A stretch of DNA of 6,654 bases from an uncultured Eubacteriales bacterium (lineage in GTDB: Bacteria > Bacillota > Clostridia > Christensenellales > Borkfalkiaceae). This document shows, in pieces, positions 1-5,263 of the stretch. The position numbers and the translations under genes are program-made. Each line of letters begins with the position of its first letter. Position 1 is the first letter of the stretch. The DNA is taken from NCBI GenBank assembly GCA_900549005.1, contig URMT01000091.1:1-6654 (forward strand), in the 5' to 3' direction. The notes under the pieces were generated by a model that made no database searches, was not told the DNA's origin, and saw only the letters and a list, made by a program, of their open reading frames with translations.

Positions 1-100
1 CCACGGGCCCCGCCAGCGGGCCCCTGCCCACCTCGTCTACACCGCAGACATATTTGAAGCCCCTTTCGGCAAGCTTTTTTTCGTACAGAAATTTATCCAT
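1..100 (-). CDS. rnhB: Ribonuclease HII, N-terminal fragment (cut by window edge)
   Basis: RNase HII cleaves the RNA strand of RNA-DNA hybrids and nicks DNA 5' of single misincorporated ribonucleotides, starting ribonucleotide excision repair in the cytoplasm. Only the first 33 codons are present. They carry the family signature [13 protein letters not shown] at residues 21-33: Asp22 and Glu23 match the first two residues of the DEDD metal-binding site, and Gly25-Arg26-Gly27 matches the GRG motif that reads the ribonucleotide 2'-OH. The ATG at 98-100 is preceded by GGGGTGG (108-114 on the plus strand as CCACCCC) seven bases upstream, a tolerable ribosome binding site. The short N-terminus is usual for the family. 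rnhB directly after rbgA is the classic Firmicutes order. Identity is near certain; nothing can be said about the rest of the protein. Confidence 0.93.
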   Translation of the reverse strand, partial: MDKFLYEKKLAERGFKYVCGVDEVGRGPLAGPV

Positions 101-138
101 AAAACCGCCACCCCGCGATAGTAAATTTTACATTGATT

Positions 139-187
139 GCGGCATATTGCCGCACCAATAACATATATGGCGGCCTATACGGCCGCC
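139..187. other. Two perfect hairpins between rbgA and rnhB
   Basis: Two inverted repeats fill the 103-bp rbgA-rnhB spacer. One is GCGGCA-TAT-TGCCGC (139-153). The other is GGCGGCC-TATAC-GGCCGCC (169-187), beginning 16 bases beyond the rbgA stop. On the minus strand the stronger hairpin is followed by ATATATGTTATT, which is T-poor for an intrinsic terminator, so strong termination is doubtful. A T-richer tail (TTCTTT) lies on the plus-strand side, but no plus-strand gene precedes it. Plausible roles are an mRNA 3'-end stabiliser for the rbgA segment, a leaky terminator or an RNA processing site. No rnhB promoter was recognised here. Confidence 0.5.
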
Positions 188-203
188 TTCTTTAAAAACT
201 TTA

Positions 204-1058
204 TCAGTATTTTGCCGCGCGCACGTCGCTGTCACTGTCGAGCGAAACCCTGCCAAGCCTGCCCTTTCTGAGGTCGTCAATCACAGCCTTGCAGGCGCGG
301 TCGTAATCGTATTCGCCGCCGCGGAGGACAAATCCCCTGCGCACGCACACGGCGTCGAGCATATCGGGCGGAACGGAAAAATCGGTTATGCCGTACCTTT
401 CTGTAAGGCGCGCGGGATAACTTTCGGCCATATCGGAAAGAAGAGCGAGGGCGAGGTCGTCGAAATCGAGAATGTCGTCGTTTATGCTGCCAACATATGC
501 AAGGCGGCGGGCGTAGGTCTGATTTTCGAACGCGGGCGGCATTGTGCCCGGGGTATCCAGAAGCTCGAACCCTTCAAGCCTTATCCACTGCTTGCCGCGC
601 GTAACACCCGCCTTGTCGCCCGTGACGGTGCGTTTTGAGCCAGAAAGCAGGTTTATAACCGTGCTCTTGCCCGTGTTGGGCACGCCGAGCACCATAAAGC
701 GGAAGGTGCGCTCGTACCCCTTTGCCAGCGCGCGGTCGCGCTTTTCGCGCACGACTTCTTCGCACGCCGAAACAAGCTGCCTGCGGCAGCCGCTTGCCGT
801 AGCGTTGAGCGGAACCGAGGCGGCGCCCGAAGCCCTTATCAGCTTTGCTTGCTCCTCTGCCCTTTCTGCAAGGTCGGCCTTGTTCAGAACGTATAAGACG
901 GGCTTGCCCGCAAACACCTTTTTAAGTTTTTCGTTGAAGGACGAAGCGGGGCAGCGCGCGTCGAGCACGATTATCGCCCCGTCGCACAGCGCGGCATTCT
1001 CCTTCATCATACGCATAGCCTTGGTCATATGACCGGGGAACCACTGTATAGTTTTCAT
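204..1058 (-). CDS. rbgA: Ribosome biogenesis GTPase RbgA/YlqF
   Basis: RbgA is a circularly permuted GTPase that binds the late 50S intermediate and promotes its maturation, including late protein incorporation. The 284-aa protein matches the usual length (about 280). It opens with the RbgA-specific IQWFPGHM block (residues 4-11), including the His of PGH implicated in GTP hydrolysis. G-motifs come in permuted order: NKAD (59-62, G4), then GVPNTGKST (125-133, G1/P-loop), Thr153 in GVT (G2) and DTPG (168-171, G3). The C-terminal helical RNA-binding domain ends with the family-typical GRLGRVSLD. The ATG at 1056-1058 has AAGG (1065-1068) six bases upstream. It lies 25 bp after trmD, so probably co-transcribed. 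The usual rplS is missing between them. Identity is very secure. Confidence 0.96.
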   Translation of the reverse strand: MKTIQWFPGHMTKAMRMMKENAALCDGAIIVLDARCPASSFNEKLKKVFAGKPVLYVLNKADLAERAEEQAKLIRASGAASVPLNATASGCRRQLVSACEEVVREKRDRALAKGYERTFRFMVLGVPNTGKSTVINLLSGSKRTVTGDKAGVTRGKQWIRLEGFELLDTPGTMPPAFENQTYARRLAYVGSINDDILDFDDLALALLSDMAESYPARLTERYGITDFSVPPDMLDAVCVRRGFVLRGGEYDYDRACKAVIDDLRKGRLGRVSLDSDSDVRAAKY

Positions 1059-1083
1059 AATATACCTTATTCCGCGAAGCCTT

Positions 1084-1749
1084 TTACTTCAACAAATCGG
1101 GGCGGTTTTTGCGAGTAATTTCAAGCGACTGTTCGCGCCGCCACGCATCCACCTTTTCGTGATTGCCCGAAAGCAGAACTTCGGGCACGGAAAGCCCCTT
1201 GTATACTGCGGGGCGGGTGTACTGCGGGTACTCCAAAAGTCCCGCCGAAAAACTTTCGTCTTTCAGGCTCTCGCCCGAAATCACACCTTCTACATATCTC
1301 GCCACACAGTCGCACACCACCATTGCGGGCAGCTCGCCGCCCGTTAAAACATAGTCGCCAACGGACAGTTCCTCGTCGATATACAAATCTATCACGCGCT
1401 GGTCCACGCCCTCGTAATGCCCGCACAGAATCAGAAGGTCGCCGAGCCGTGAAAGCTCTACCGCCCTCTTCTGCGTGAACACGCGCCCGCGGGGCGACAT
1501 ATATATTCGGTGCGCCCTGTGGTCGGGGTCAGCCGCCTCTATCGCCGAGCCAATCGGCTGTGGCATCATAACCATACCCGCGCCGCCGCCGAAGGGATAG
1601 TCGTCGCACTTGAAGTGCTTGTTTTCGGCATAGTCGCGTATGTTTACTATTTTTATATTGAGTTTTCCGCCGTTTACCGCCCTGCCTATCACGCTTTCGT
1701 AAAGCGGCGCAAACATTTCGGGAAACAGCGTTAAAACGGTTATATTCAT
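1084..1749 (-). CDS. trmD: tRNA (guanine(37)-N1)-methyltransferase TrmD
   Basis: TrmD methylates N1 of G37 next to the anticodon using S-adenosylmethionine, preventing +1 frameshifts; it is a SPOUT-class dimer with a deep trefoil knot. The protein is 221 aa, slightly shorter than common homologues (about 240-255), mainly at the C-terminus. Recognisable blocks are LTLFPEMF (6-13), DDYPFGGGAGMV (49-60), YMSPRGRVFTQ (83-93), the knot segments LCGHYEGVDQR (108-118) and SVGDYVLTGGELPA (129-142), EYPQYTRP (173-180) and VPEVLLSGNH (188-197). At the position aligned with the catalytic Asp of the E. coli/H. influenzae EDSF motif, this protein has Asp-Glu-Ser-Phe (164-167), placing Glu165 there. The ATG at 1747-1749 fits the family N-terminus, but no Shine-Dalgarno sequence is visible upstream, unlike its neighbours. 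It lies 176 bp downstream of rimM. Confidence 0.96.
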   Translation of the reverse strand: MNITVLTLFPEMFAPLYESVIGRAVNGGKLNIKIVNIRDYAENKHFKCDDYPFGGGAGMVMMPQPIGSAIEAADPDHRAHRIYMSPRGRVFTQKRAVELSRLGDLLILCGHYEGVDQRVIDLYIDEELSVGDYVLTGGELPAMVVCDCVARYVEGVISGESLKDESFSAGLLEYPQYTRPAVYKGLSVPEVLLSGNHEKVDAWRREQSLEITRKNRPDLLK

Positions 1750-1925
1750 AGGTCAATTTAAAATTTTAAGTAATTTTTTTCGCCGCCGCTTACCTGCGGC
1801 AAGGCGTTCAACTCGGCCACCGAAGAGGGCGAAAAGCCGATTGAATTGCGGCACTTAAATTGCTATGCGCAATAAGTTACGCGCAGGAAAAATCTGCCGC
1901 AGATTTCTAAATCGCGGCGCACGAT
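1750..1925. other. Gene-free rimM-trmD spacer rich in inverted repeats
   Basis: No coding sequence is credible here. Perfect short inverted repeats are GCCGC/GCGGC (1785-1800), ATTGC/GCAAT (1859-1873), AAATCTG/CAGATTT (1890-1906) and AAATCG/CGATTT (1909-1927, running into the rimM stop codon). The trmD-proximal 30 bases are strongly AT-rich with no Shine-Dalgarno. Two 9-mers, ACTCGGCCA (1811-1819) and GGGCGAAAA (1827-1835), recur in the same order at 3453-3470 in the ffh-rpsP spacer. This suggests a dispersed intergenic RNA-structure family rather than random sequence. No convincing promoter was found. Confidence 0.6.
1888..1906 (-). terminator. Weak terminator-like hairpin after rimM
   Basis: On the minus strand AAATCTG-CGG-CAGATTT is followed by T residues (TTTTT across the stem end and tail), 20 bases past the rimM stop. 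The seven-pair stem has only two G-C pairs, so it may give partial termination or act only as a 3'-end structure. A second hairpin (AAATCG/CGATTT) lies between it and rimM. Confidence 0.3.
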
Positions 1926-2426
1926 TTAAAGCAGGGCAACCTGGTTGAAGCGCTCCCTGTTCACCCTCACCTCGCCGCTTTCCACGTCCACCGAGGTTAT
2001 AACCCCGTCTGCGGCGGGAAACATCACCTCTTTGCCGCCGATGAGGGCGGTGTATATATCGGTGCGGGCGGGGGTTACGTCGGTAACTTCGCCCAGAACC
2101 TCGCCGCTTTCGTCCACCAGACTGCAACCTATAACGTCGGCGATATACACCCTGTCGTCGGGCAGTTCGGGGGCCTCGGAGCGGTCGACGAGCACCTCTT
2201 TGCCGCGCAGGAGTTCGGCGGCGTTCCTGTCGGGAATACCGCGCAGAGTGAGGTAGGCGTATCCACCCGCCGCGCGGCAGGCAAGCACCTTATACGAAGT
2301 GCCGTCTATTATCACCGAAGAAAAATCTTTCATATCCTCGGCGCTGTCTGTCTGGGGCATAACTTTGATTTCGCCGCGTATGCCCTGCGGCTTCAAAACG
2401 GTTGCCACCGTCAAAAATTTCTGCAT
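1926..2426 (-). CDS. rimM: 16S rRNA processing / 30S maturation factor RimM
   Basis: RimM binds ribosomal protein S19 and the 3' (head) domain of the 30S subunit to assist late 16S processing and assembly. The 166-aa length is typical. The N-terminal RimM domain opens with VATVLKPQGIRGEIKV (7-22), which carries the conserved Gly-x-x-Gly-Glu-x-x-Val pattern. Its C-terminal PRC-barrel domain is about residues 92-166, with VYIADVIGCSLVDESGEVLG, a Phe-Pro in place of the usual Ile-Pro before the loop (MFPAADGVITSVD), and a closing GEVRV strand. The ATG at 2424-2426 has GGAG (2433-2436) six bases upstream. It lies downstream of khpA but is separated from it by a strong terminator and a GC-rich hairpin, so transcription may be partly independent. 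Synteny and motifs make the identity secure. Confidence 0.94.
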   Translation of the reverse strand: MQKFLTVATVLKPQGIRGEIKVMPQTDSAEDMKDFSSVIIDGTSYKVLACRAAGGYAYLTLRGIPDRNAAELLRGKEVLVDRSEAPELPDDRVYIADVIGCSLVDESGEVLGEVTDVTPARTDIYTALIGGKEVMFPAADGVITSVDVESGEVRVNRERFNQVALL

Positions 2427-2450
2427 AAAAAGCTCCGCTTGTTTTTTGTT

Positions 2451-2480
2451 CCGCCGCGCCGCAAAACGGCGGCGCGGCGG
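2451..2480. other. GC-rich hairpin in the rimM leader
   Basis: CCGCCGCGCCG (2451-2461) and CGGCGCGGCGG (2470-2480) form a perfect 11-pair, all-G/C stem with an 8-nt loop. It sits 14 bases upstream of the rimM GGAG, just past the khpA terminator. On the rimM-sense strand it is followed by A-rich sequence, so it is not an intrinsic terminator. It could protect the 5' end of a processed rimM mRNA or modulate initiation; that role is inferred. Confidence 0.6.
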
Positions 2481-2501
2481 GAATAAACGCGATTAAAACA
2501 C

Positions 2502-2528
2502 AAAAAAAGCCGTGCGCAAAAGCACGGC
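2502..2528 (-). terminator. Intrinsic terminator after khpA
   Basis: On the minus strand GCCGTGC-TTTTGC-GCACGGC is followed directly by seven T residues (A-tract 2502-2508 on the plus strand). The stem has seven perfect pairs, mostly G-C. On the other side T residues 2531-2537 give a complementary A-tract that overlaps the khpA TAA stop, so the structure could also work on the plus strand. It ends the rpsP-khpA transcript; any rimM transcription from upstream must be read-through. Confidence 0.88.
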
Positions 2529-2535
2529 AATTTTT

Positions 2536-2772
2536 TTACTCTTTACCCTTAATTTCAACGACGTATTTTTTTGCGCCCTTGGGGGTTGCCGCCTTGACGA
2601 GCGTTCTGAGGGCCTTTGCAATTTTGCCCTGCTTGCCGATTACCTTGCCCATATCGGAATCTTCGAGGCAGACGGTTATCTCTATGCAGTTTTCCTTCTC
2701 CTCTTCCTTATACTCTATGGCGTCCTTGTGTTCGGCGAACTGTTCAACGACGTATTTTACAAGTTCCAACAT
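2536..2772 (-). CDS. khpA: KhpA/YlqC small KH-domain RNA-binding protein
   Basis: This is a 78-aa single-KH-domain protein of the YlqC/KhpA family (formerly UPF0109), which in Firmicutes pairs with KhpB (Jag) to bind RNA and influence cell-wall growth and division. The KH core is residues 30-60: the strand IEITVCLEDSD, then GKVIGKQGK (42-50) with the RNA-gripping GxxG loop Gly46-Lys47-Gln48-Gly49, and the helix IAKALRTLVKAA. The family-typical N-terminal helix MLELVKYVVEQF is present. The frame is open 36 bases further upstream, but the ATG at 2770-2772 is chosen because AAGGAG lies seven bases before it and the product then starts as homologues do. It follows rpsP by 60 bp and is probably co-transcribed with it; the intrinsic terminator begins within its stop codon. 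Confidence 0.94.
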   Translation of the reverse strand: MLELVKYVVEQFAEHKDAIEYKEEEKENCIEITVCLEDSDMGKVIGKQGKIAKALRTLVKAATPKGAKKYVVEIKGKE

Positions 2773-2779
2773 AACATTA

Positions 2780-2785
2780 CTCCTT
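2780..2785 (-). promoter_or_regulatory. Ribosome binding site fixing the khpA start
   Basis: AAGGAG on the minus strand, seven bases before the ATG at 2770-2772. An upstream in-frame ATG at 2806-2808 has no such site and would add a non-homologous MRRPPPYIRSNV extension. Confidence 0.85.
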
Positions 2786-2832
2786 ATATATGGTGGCGGG
2801 CGCCGCACTCAGCGGGCGCAGTCCGCAGGGCA

Positions 2833-3132
2833 TCAGTCCTTCTTCTTTTTCTTATCGTTGGTCTTGGGAGCGGAAAGTTTTGCGCTCTTTTCGATTACGC
2901 CCGCGCCTACGAGGTAGCTTTTAACCGTCTCGGTAGGCTGTACGCCCTTAGAGAGCCAGTCCTTTGCCTTTTCGGCGTCGATAACGACTTCTGCGGGAGT
3001 TTTGAGGGGGTCTACGTAGCCGATTTTATCGATGTACTCGCCCGAACGCGCCTTTCTGCTGTCGATTACGACGATGCGGTAGAAGGGGGACTTTTTGTCG
3101 CCCATTCTTGTAAGTCTCATTTTAACTGCCAT
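2833..3132 (-). CDS. rpsP: 30S ribosomal protein S16
   Basis: S16 is an early-binding 30S protein that stabilises the 5' domain of 16S rRNA. The 99-aa protein begins with the hallmark AVKMRLTRMGDKKSPFYRIVVIDSRKARSG (residues 2-31 region) and continues with the conserved IGYVDPL (37-43) and KDWLSKGVQPTETV (57-70). It is longer than the 80-90 aa norm because of a lysine-rich tail (PKTNDKKKKKD), which probably contacts rRNA or is disordered. The ATG at 3130-3132 has AAGGAGA (3141-3147) eight bases upstream. rpsP heads the rpsP-khpA unit. The 351-bp spacer before it holds many hairpins but no promoter I can call with confidence. Confidence 0.97.
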   Translation of the reverse strand: MAVKMRLTRMGDKKSPFYRIVVIDSRKARSGEYIDKIGYVDPLKTPAEVVIDAEKAKDWLSKGVQPTETVKSYLVGAGVIEKSAKLSAPKTNDKKKKKD

Positions 3133-3243
3133 TGTGATATTCTCCTTAAAATATATAAAAAATTTTATTTTTTTGAGTTTTAAATAATTTCCGTGCGCAA
3201 GGCGAATTCAGTTCGCCGTTAAGCCGTTTTACGACCAATCCTC

Positions 3244-3282
3244 TCACGGAAAAGTATTTGCCAAAGGCAAAACTTTTCGTGA
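3244..3282. repeat. Long bulged hairpin G, conserved ends
   Basis: The left arm TCACG-G-AAAAGT-A-TTTGCC pairs with GGCAAA-ACTTTT-CGTGA around an AAA loop: 17 pairs with two single-base bulges (G3249, A3256). Its outer ends CTCACGGAA (3243-3251) and TTCGTGAACA (3276-3285) are identical to those of the hairpin at 3437-3478, although the interiors differ. On the plus strand it is followed by a T5 tract. Confidence 0.75.
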
Positions 3283-3371
3283 ACACTTTTTAAAATAATT
3301 ACCGTTTCAAGCAAGGTTCCCTTGCGCAGAAAGACTCAATTTGCCGCGCAAGCGGGCTCACTGGAAGTGAA

Positions 3372-3415
3372 TTGCCCCGATTATATAATCGAGGGCCCTA
3401 AAAAAATCGGGGCAA
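3372..3415. repeat. 11-bp inverted repeat enclosing two palindromes
   Basis: The arms TTGCCCCGATT (3372-3382) and AATCGGGGCAA (3405-3415) pair perfectly. Between or overlapping them are a 14-bp palindrome CGATTATATAATCG (3378-3391), which uses part of the left arm, and AGGGCCCT (3392-3399). The outer hairpin and the 14-bp palindrome cannot form together, so the RNA has two exclusive folds. On the minus strand a T7 tract lies within the loop side of the first arm. Confidence 0.7.
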
Positions 3416-3432
3416 GAGAAACTTAGTTTCTC
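3416..3432. repeat. Hairpin GAGAAAC-TTA-GTTTCTC
   Basis: A perfect 7-pair stem with a 3-nt loop, sitting immediately between the structures at 3372-3415 and 3437-3478. It has no T-tract directly after it on the minus strand. Confidence 0.6.
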
Positions 3433-3436
3433 AAAC

Positions 3437-3478
3437 TCACGGAATTTTTCGCACTCGGCCAGGGCGAAAAATTCGTGA
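3437..3478. repeat. Long bulged hairpin A just after ffh
   Basis: TCAC-G-GAATTTTTCGC pairs with GCGAAAAATTC-GTGA: an 11-pair core plus four outer pairs around bulged G3441, with an 11-nt loop containing ACTCGGCCA. It starts five bases past the ffh stop on the minus strand. It shares its ends with the hairpin at 3244-3282, and shares loop and stem 9-mers (ACTCGGCCA, GGGCGAAAA) with the rimM-trmD spacer. Confidence 0.75.
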
Positions 3479-3483
3479 ACATC

Positions 3484-4794
3484 TCAGAACGGAAGTCTCC
3501 TTTTTCCGCTTTTAAGCTGCTTCATCAGCGTTTTAACCTGGTCGAACTGCTTTAAAAGCTGGTTTATCTCCTGCACGGATGTGCCCGAACCCGCCGCTAT
3601 TCTGCGCTTGCGGCTGGCATTAATTATTACGGGGTCCTCGCGCTCTTTCTTCGTCATAGAAAGTATTATCGCCTTGGTGCGCTCCATCTTGGCTTCGTCG
3701 AGGTCGCCCTCCTTTATTTTGCCGCTGACGCCGGGGAGCATCGACATAACCGAGCGCAGTCCGCCCATCTTTTTCATACTCTCGAACTGTTCGAGGTAAT
3801 CTTCGAGCGTGAAGGAGTTTTCGCGCAGCTTCTGCTGCATCTTTTTGGCGTCCTCTTCGGTGACGGCCTGCTGTGCCTTTTCAATCAGGGTGAGCACGTC
3901 GCCCATTCCGAGTATGCGCGACGCCATTCGGTCGGGATAGAAGGGCTCCAAATCGCCCAGCTTTTCGCCCGTGCCGATGAACTTAATGGGCTTGCCCGTA
4001 ACCGCCTTTATTGAAAGGCAGGCACCGCCGCGCGTGTCGCCGTCGAGCTTGGTGAGTATTACGCCCGTTATTTCCAGCCTTTCGTTAAAGGTTTTGGCGA
4101 CGTTCACCGCCACCTGGCCCATCATCGAATCTACCGTTAAAAGTATTTCTGAAACTTCGACCGCGGCGCAGATATCTTCGAGCTCGCGCATCAGTTTTTC
4201 GTCTATTTCAAGCCTGCCCGCGGTATCGATTATAACCGTGTCGAACCCCTGCGAGCGGGCGTATTCAACGGCCTCTTTTGCCGTCTTTACCGGGTTCTGC
4301 GTGCCCCTTTCAAAAACTTCCGCGGCGGCGTTTTTACCGACTACTTTAAGCTGGTTTATTGCCGCGGGACGGTATATGTCGCACGCGACGAGCAGGGGGC
4401 GCTTGCCGTTCTTTTTGAGGTGAACTGCCAGCTTGCCGCAGAGCGTGGTCTTGCCCGCGCCTTGCAGGCCGCACATCATTATCACCGTAGGCGGTTTGCT
4501 TGCCACAATCAGCTTGGAGTTGGAAGAGCCCATAAGCGCTATAAGCTCTTCGTTTACTATCTTTATAACCTGCTGGGCGGGGTTGAGGCTCTTTAAAATT
4601 TCCTGCCCCACCGCCTTTTCAGAAACATCGGCGCAGAATTTTTTTGCGACCTGTATGTTCACGTCGGCTTCCAGAAGGGCGACGCGCACCTCGCGCATTG
4701 CCGTCTTTATTTCGAGTTCGGTCAGCCTGCCGCGCTTGGTCAGCTTGGAAAATATATGGTTTAATCTTTCAGAAAGAGAGGAAAACGCTCCCAT
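3484..4794 (-). CDS. ffh: Signal recognition particle protein Ffh (SRP54 homologue)
   Basis: Ffh is the GTPase of the bacterial SRP. With SRP RNA it binds signal sequences emerging from the ribosome and docks with FtsY at the membrane. The 436-aa length is normal. The N domain (about 1-90, with ALLEADVN at 40-46) is followed by the G domain: P-loop GLQGAGKTT (109-117), DIYRPAA (139-145), DTAGR (190-194), TKLDGDTRGG (248-257) and the FIGTGEK closing motif. The M domain (about 300-430) holds the methionine-containing finger-loop region FESMKKMGGLRSVMSMLPG and the SRP-RNA-binding SRKRRIAAGSGTSVQEIN (394-411). Its ATG (4792-4794) shares one base with the ylxM stop in TAATG, and its AAGGAG (4800-4805) lies inside the ylxM end, indicating translational coupling. 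Identity is certain. Confidence 0.98.
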   Translation of the reverse strand: MGAFSSLSERLNHIFSKLTKRGRLTELEIKTAMREVRVALLEADVNIQVAKKFCADVSEKAVGQEILKSLNPAQQVIKIVNEELIALMGSSNSKLIVASKPPTVIMMCGLQGAGKTTLCGKLAVHLKKNGKRPLLVACDIYRPAAINQLKVVGKNAAAEVFERGTQNPVKTAKEAVEYARSQGFDTVIIDTAGRLEIDEKLMRELEDICAAVEVSEILLTVDSMMGQVAVNVAKTFNERLEITGVILTKLDGDTRGGACLSIKAVTGKPIKFIGTGEKLGDLEPFYPDRMASRILGMGDVLTLIEKAQQAVTEEDAKKMQQKLRENSFTLEDYLEQFESMKKMGGLRSVMSMLPGVSGKIKEGDLDEAKMERTKAIILSMTKKEREDPVIINASRKRRIAAGSGTSVQEINQLLKQFDQVKTLMKQLKSGKRRLPF

Positions 4795-5189
4795 TACTGC
4801 TCCTTATAAGTTTTTTCGCGCAAGCCGACTGCTTCGGCAGAACCTTCGCCGCGCAAAATCTCTTTAAGACGGGATATATCATCGGCGTATTGCGGATGCT
4901 CTTCAAGAAACTTATCCGCCCAGCGCTCTGCCCCCGAAAGAACGGGCGAGAGGCGCAAATCGCCTTCGCTCAGATTTTTTGAAAAGTGCAGCTTTTCTTC
5001 GTACTCTTCGAGCTGACGCCTTGCCGAGGAAAGACATTCGGAAACGCCCTGGCGCGAAATGCCCTTCTGTTCGGCAATTTCCGATACCGTCAAATCGAGG
5101 TTGAAATACATATCGGTAATTTCGCGCTGGGTGGGCGTGAGCAGTGCTGAGTAAATATCCCACAGCCGTAAAAATTTAATGTCTGCCAC
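4794..5189 (-). CDS. ylxM: YlxM/p13-like SRP-associated HTH protein
   Basis: This YlxM-family protein (UPF0122) is encoded upstream of ffh in many Firmicutes; streptococcal YlxM binds SRP components and modulates Ffh GTPase activity. From the GTG start it is 131 aa, a little longer than usual (about 110). The conserved part is LTPTQREITDMYFNLDLTVSEIAE (17-40) plus ISRQGVSECLSSARRQLEEYEEKL (44-67), a sigma-70 region-4-like helix-turn-helix at about 34-56 followed by a coiled helix. The C-terminal 60 residues are charged and poorly conserved. I chose the GTG at 5187-5189 because AAGGAGG sits five bases upstream; in-frame ATG codons further upstream fall at or before the predicted transcription start. 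It overlaps ffh by one base. Confidence 0.92.
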   Translation of the reverse strand: MADIKFLRLWDIYSALLTPTQREITDMYFNLDLTVSEIAEQKGISRQGVSECLSSARRQLEEYEEKLHFSKNLSEGDLRLSPVLSGAERWADKFLEEHPQYADDISRLKEILRGEGSAEAVGLREKTYKEQ

Positions 5190-5194
5190 AGCCG

Positions 5195-5201
5195 CCTCCT
5201 T
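5195..5201 (-). promoter_or_regulatory. Ribosome binding site fixing the ylxM GTG start
   Basis: A full AAGGAGG on the minus strand, five bases before GTG 5187-5189. The competing ATG at 5229-5231 lies near the expected transcription start and has no such site. Confidence 0.9.
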
Positions 5202-5234
5202 GCACCCGTTTCCGTTCAGCCTTTTACGCATACA

Positions 5235-5263
5235 AGTATACAACCGCAAACAGAGTTTGTCAA
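5235..5263 (-). promoter_or_regulatory. Sigma-A promoter of ylxM-ffh
   Basis: On the minus strand the -35 box is TTGACA (5258-5263), the spacer is exactly 17 nt, and the -10 box is TATACT (5235-5240). The start is predicted near 5228, giving a leader of about 40 nt before the ylxM GTG. Both hexamers are consensus or one base off, so a strong housekeeping promoter is likely. Confidence 0.9.

Larger units (their letters stand above)
3133..3483. other. 351-bp ffh-rpsP spacer: non-coding hairpin array
   Basis: No credible gene is present. At least eight perfect or near-perfect inverted repeats were found: GGCGAA/TTCGCC (3201-3217); a long bulged hairpin (3244-3282); GCAAGG/CCTTGC (3311-3325); CCGC-GCAA-GCGG with a GNRA-type loop on the plus strand (3344-3355); TCACT/AGTGA (3358-3370); nested structures at 3372-3415; GAGAAAC/GTTTCTC (3416-3432); and a second long bulged hairpin (3437-3478). 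None has a proper T-tract for minus-strand termination. No SRP RNA signature was found. In transcription order this is the ffh 3' end and rpsP leader, so roles in mRNA stability, attenuation or ribosomal-protein feedback are possible but unproven. Confidence 0.7.

Noticed and set aside
544..1032. 162-aa plus-strand frame inside rbgA
   Set aside because: It is antisense to a secure GTPase gene, with no ribosome binding site or family signature.
2512..3183. 223-aa plus-strand frame
   Set aside because: It covers khpA and rpsP on the opposite strand, both secure by motif; the long frame is a by-product of their codon composition.
3150..3220. Minus-strand promoter for rpsP
   Set aside because: AT-rich TATATT-like boxes occur but lie too close to the start codon, and no -35 hexamer is found at 16-18 nt spacing.
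3133..3483. SRP RNA (ffs) in the spacer beside ffh
   Set aside because: The conserved SRP RNA domain IV features (GGAA-type tetraloop with the asymmetric loop) were not found on either strand; the structures here are separate short hairpins.
3133..3483. CRISPR array
   Set aside because: Repeats are inverted within each hairpin, not direct repeats of constant length and spacing, and no cas gene is present.
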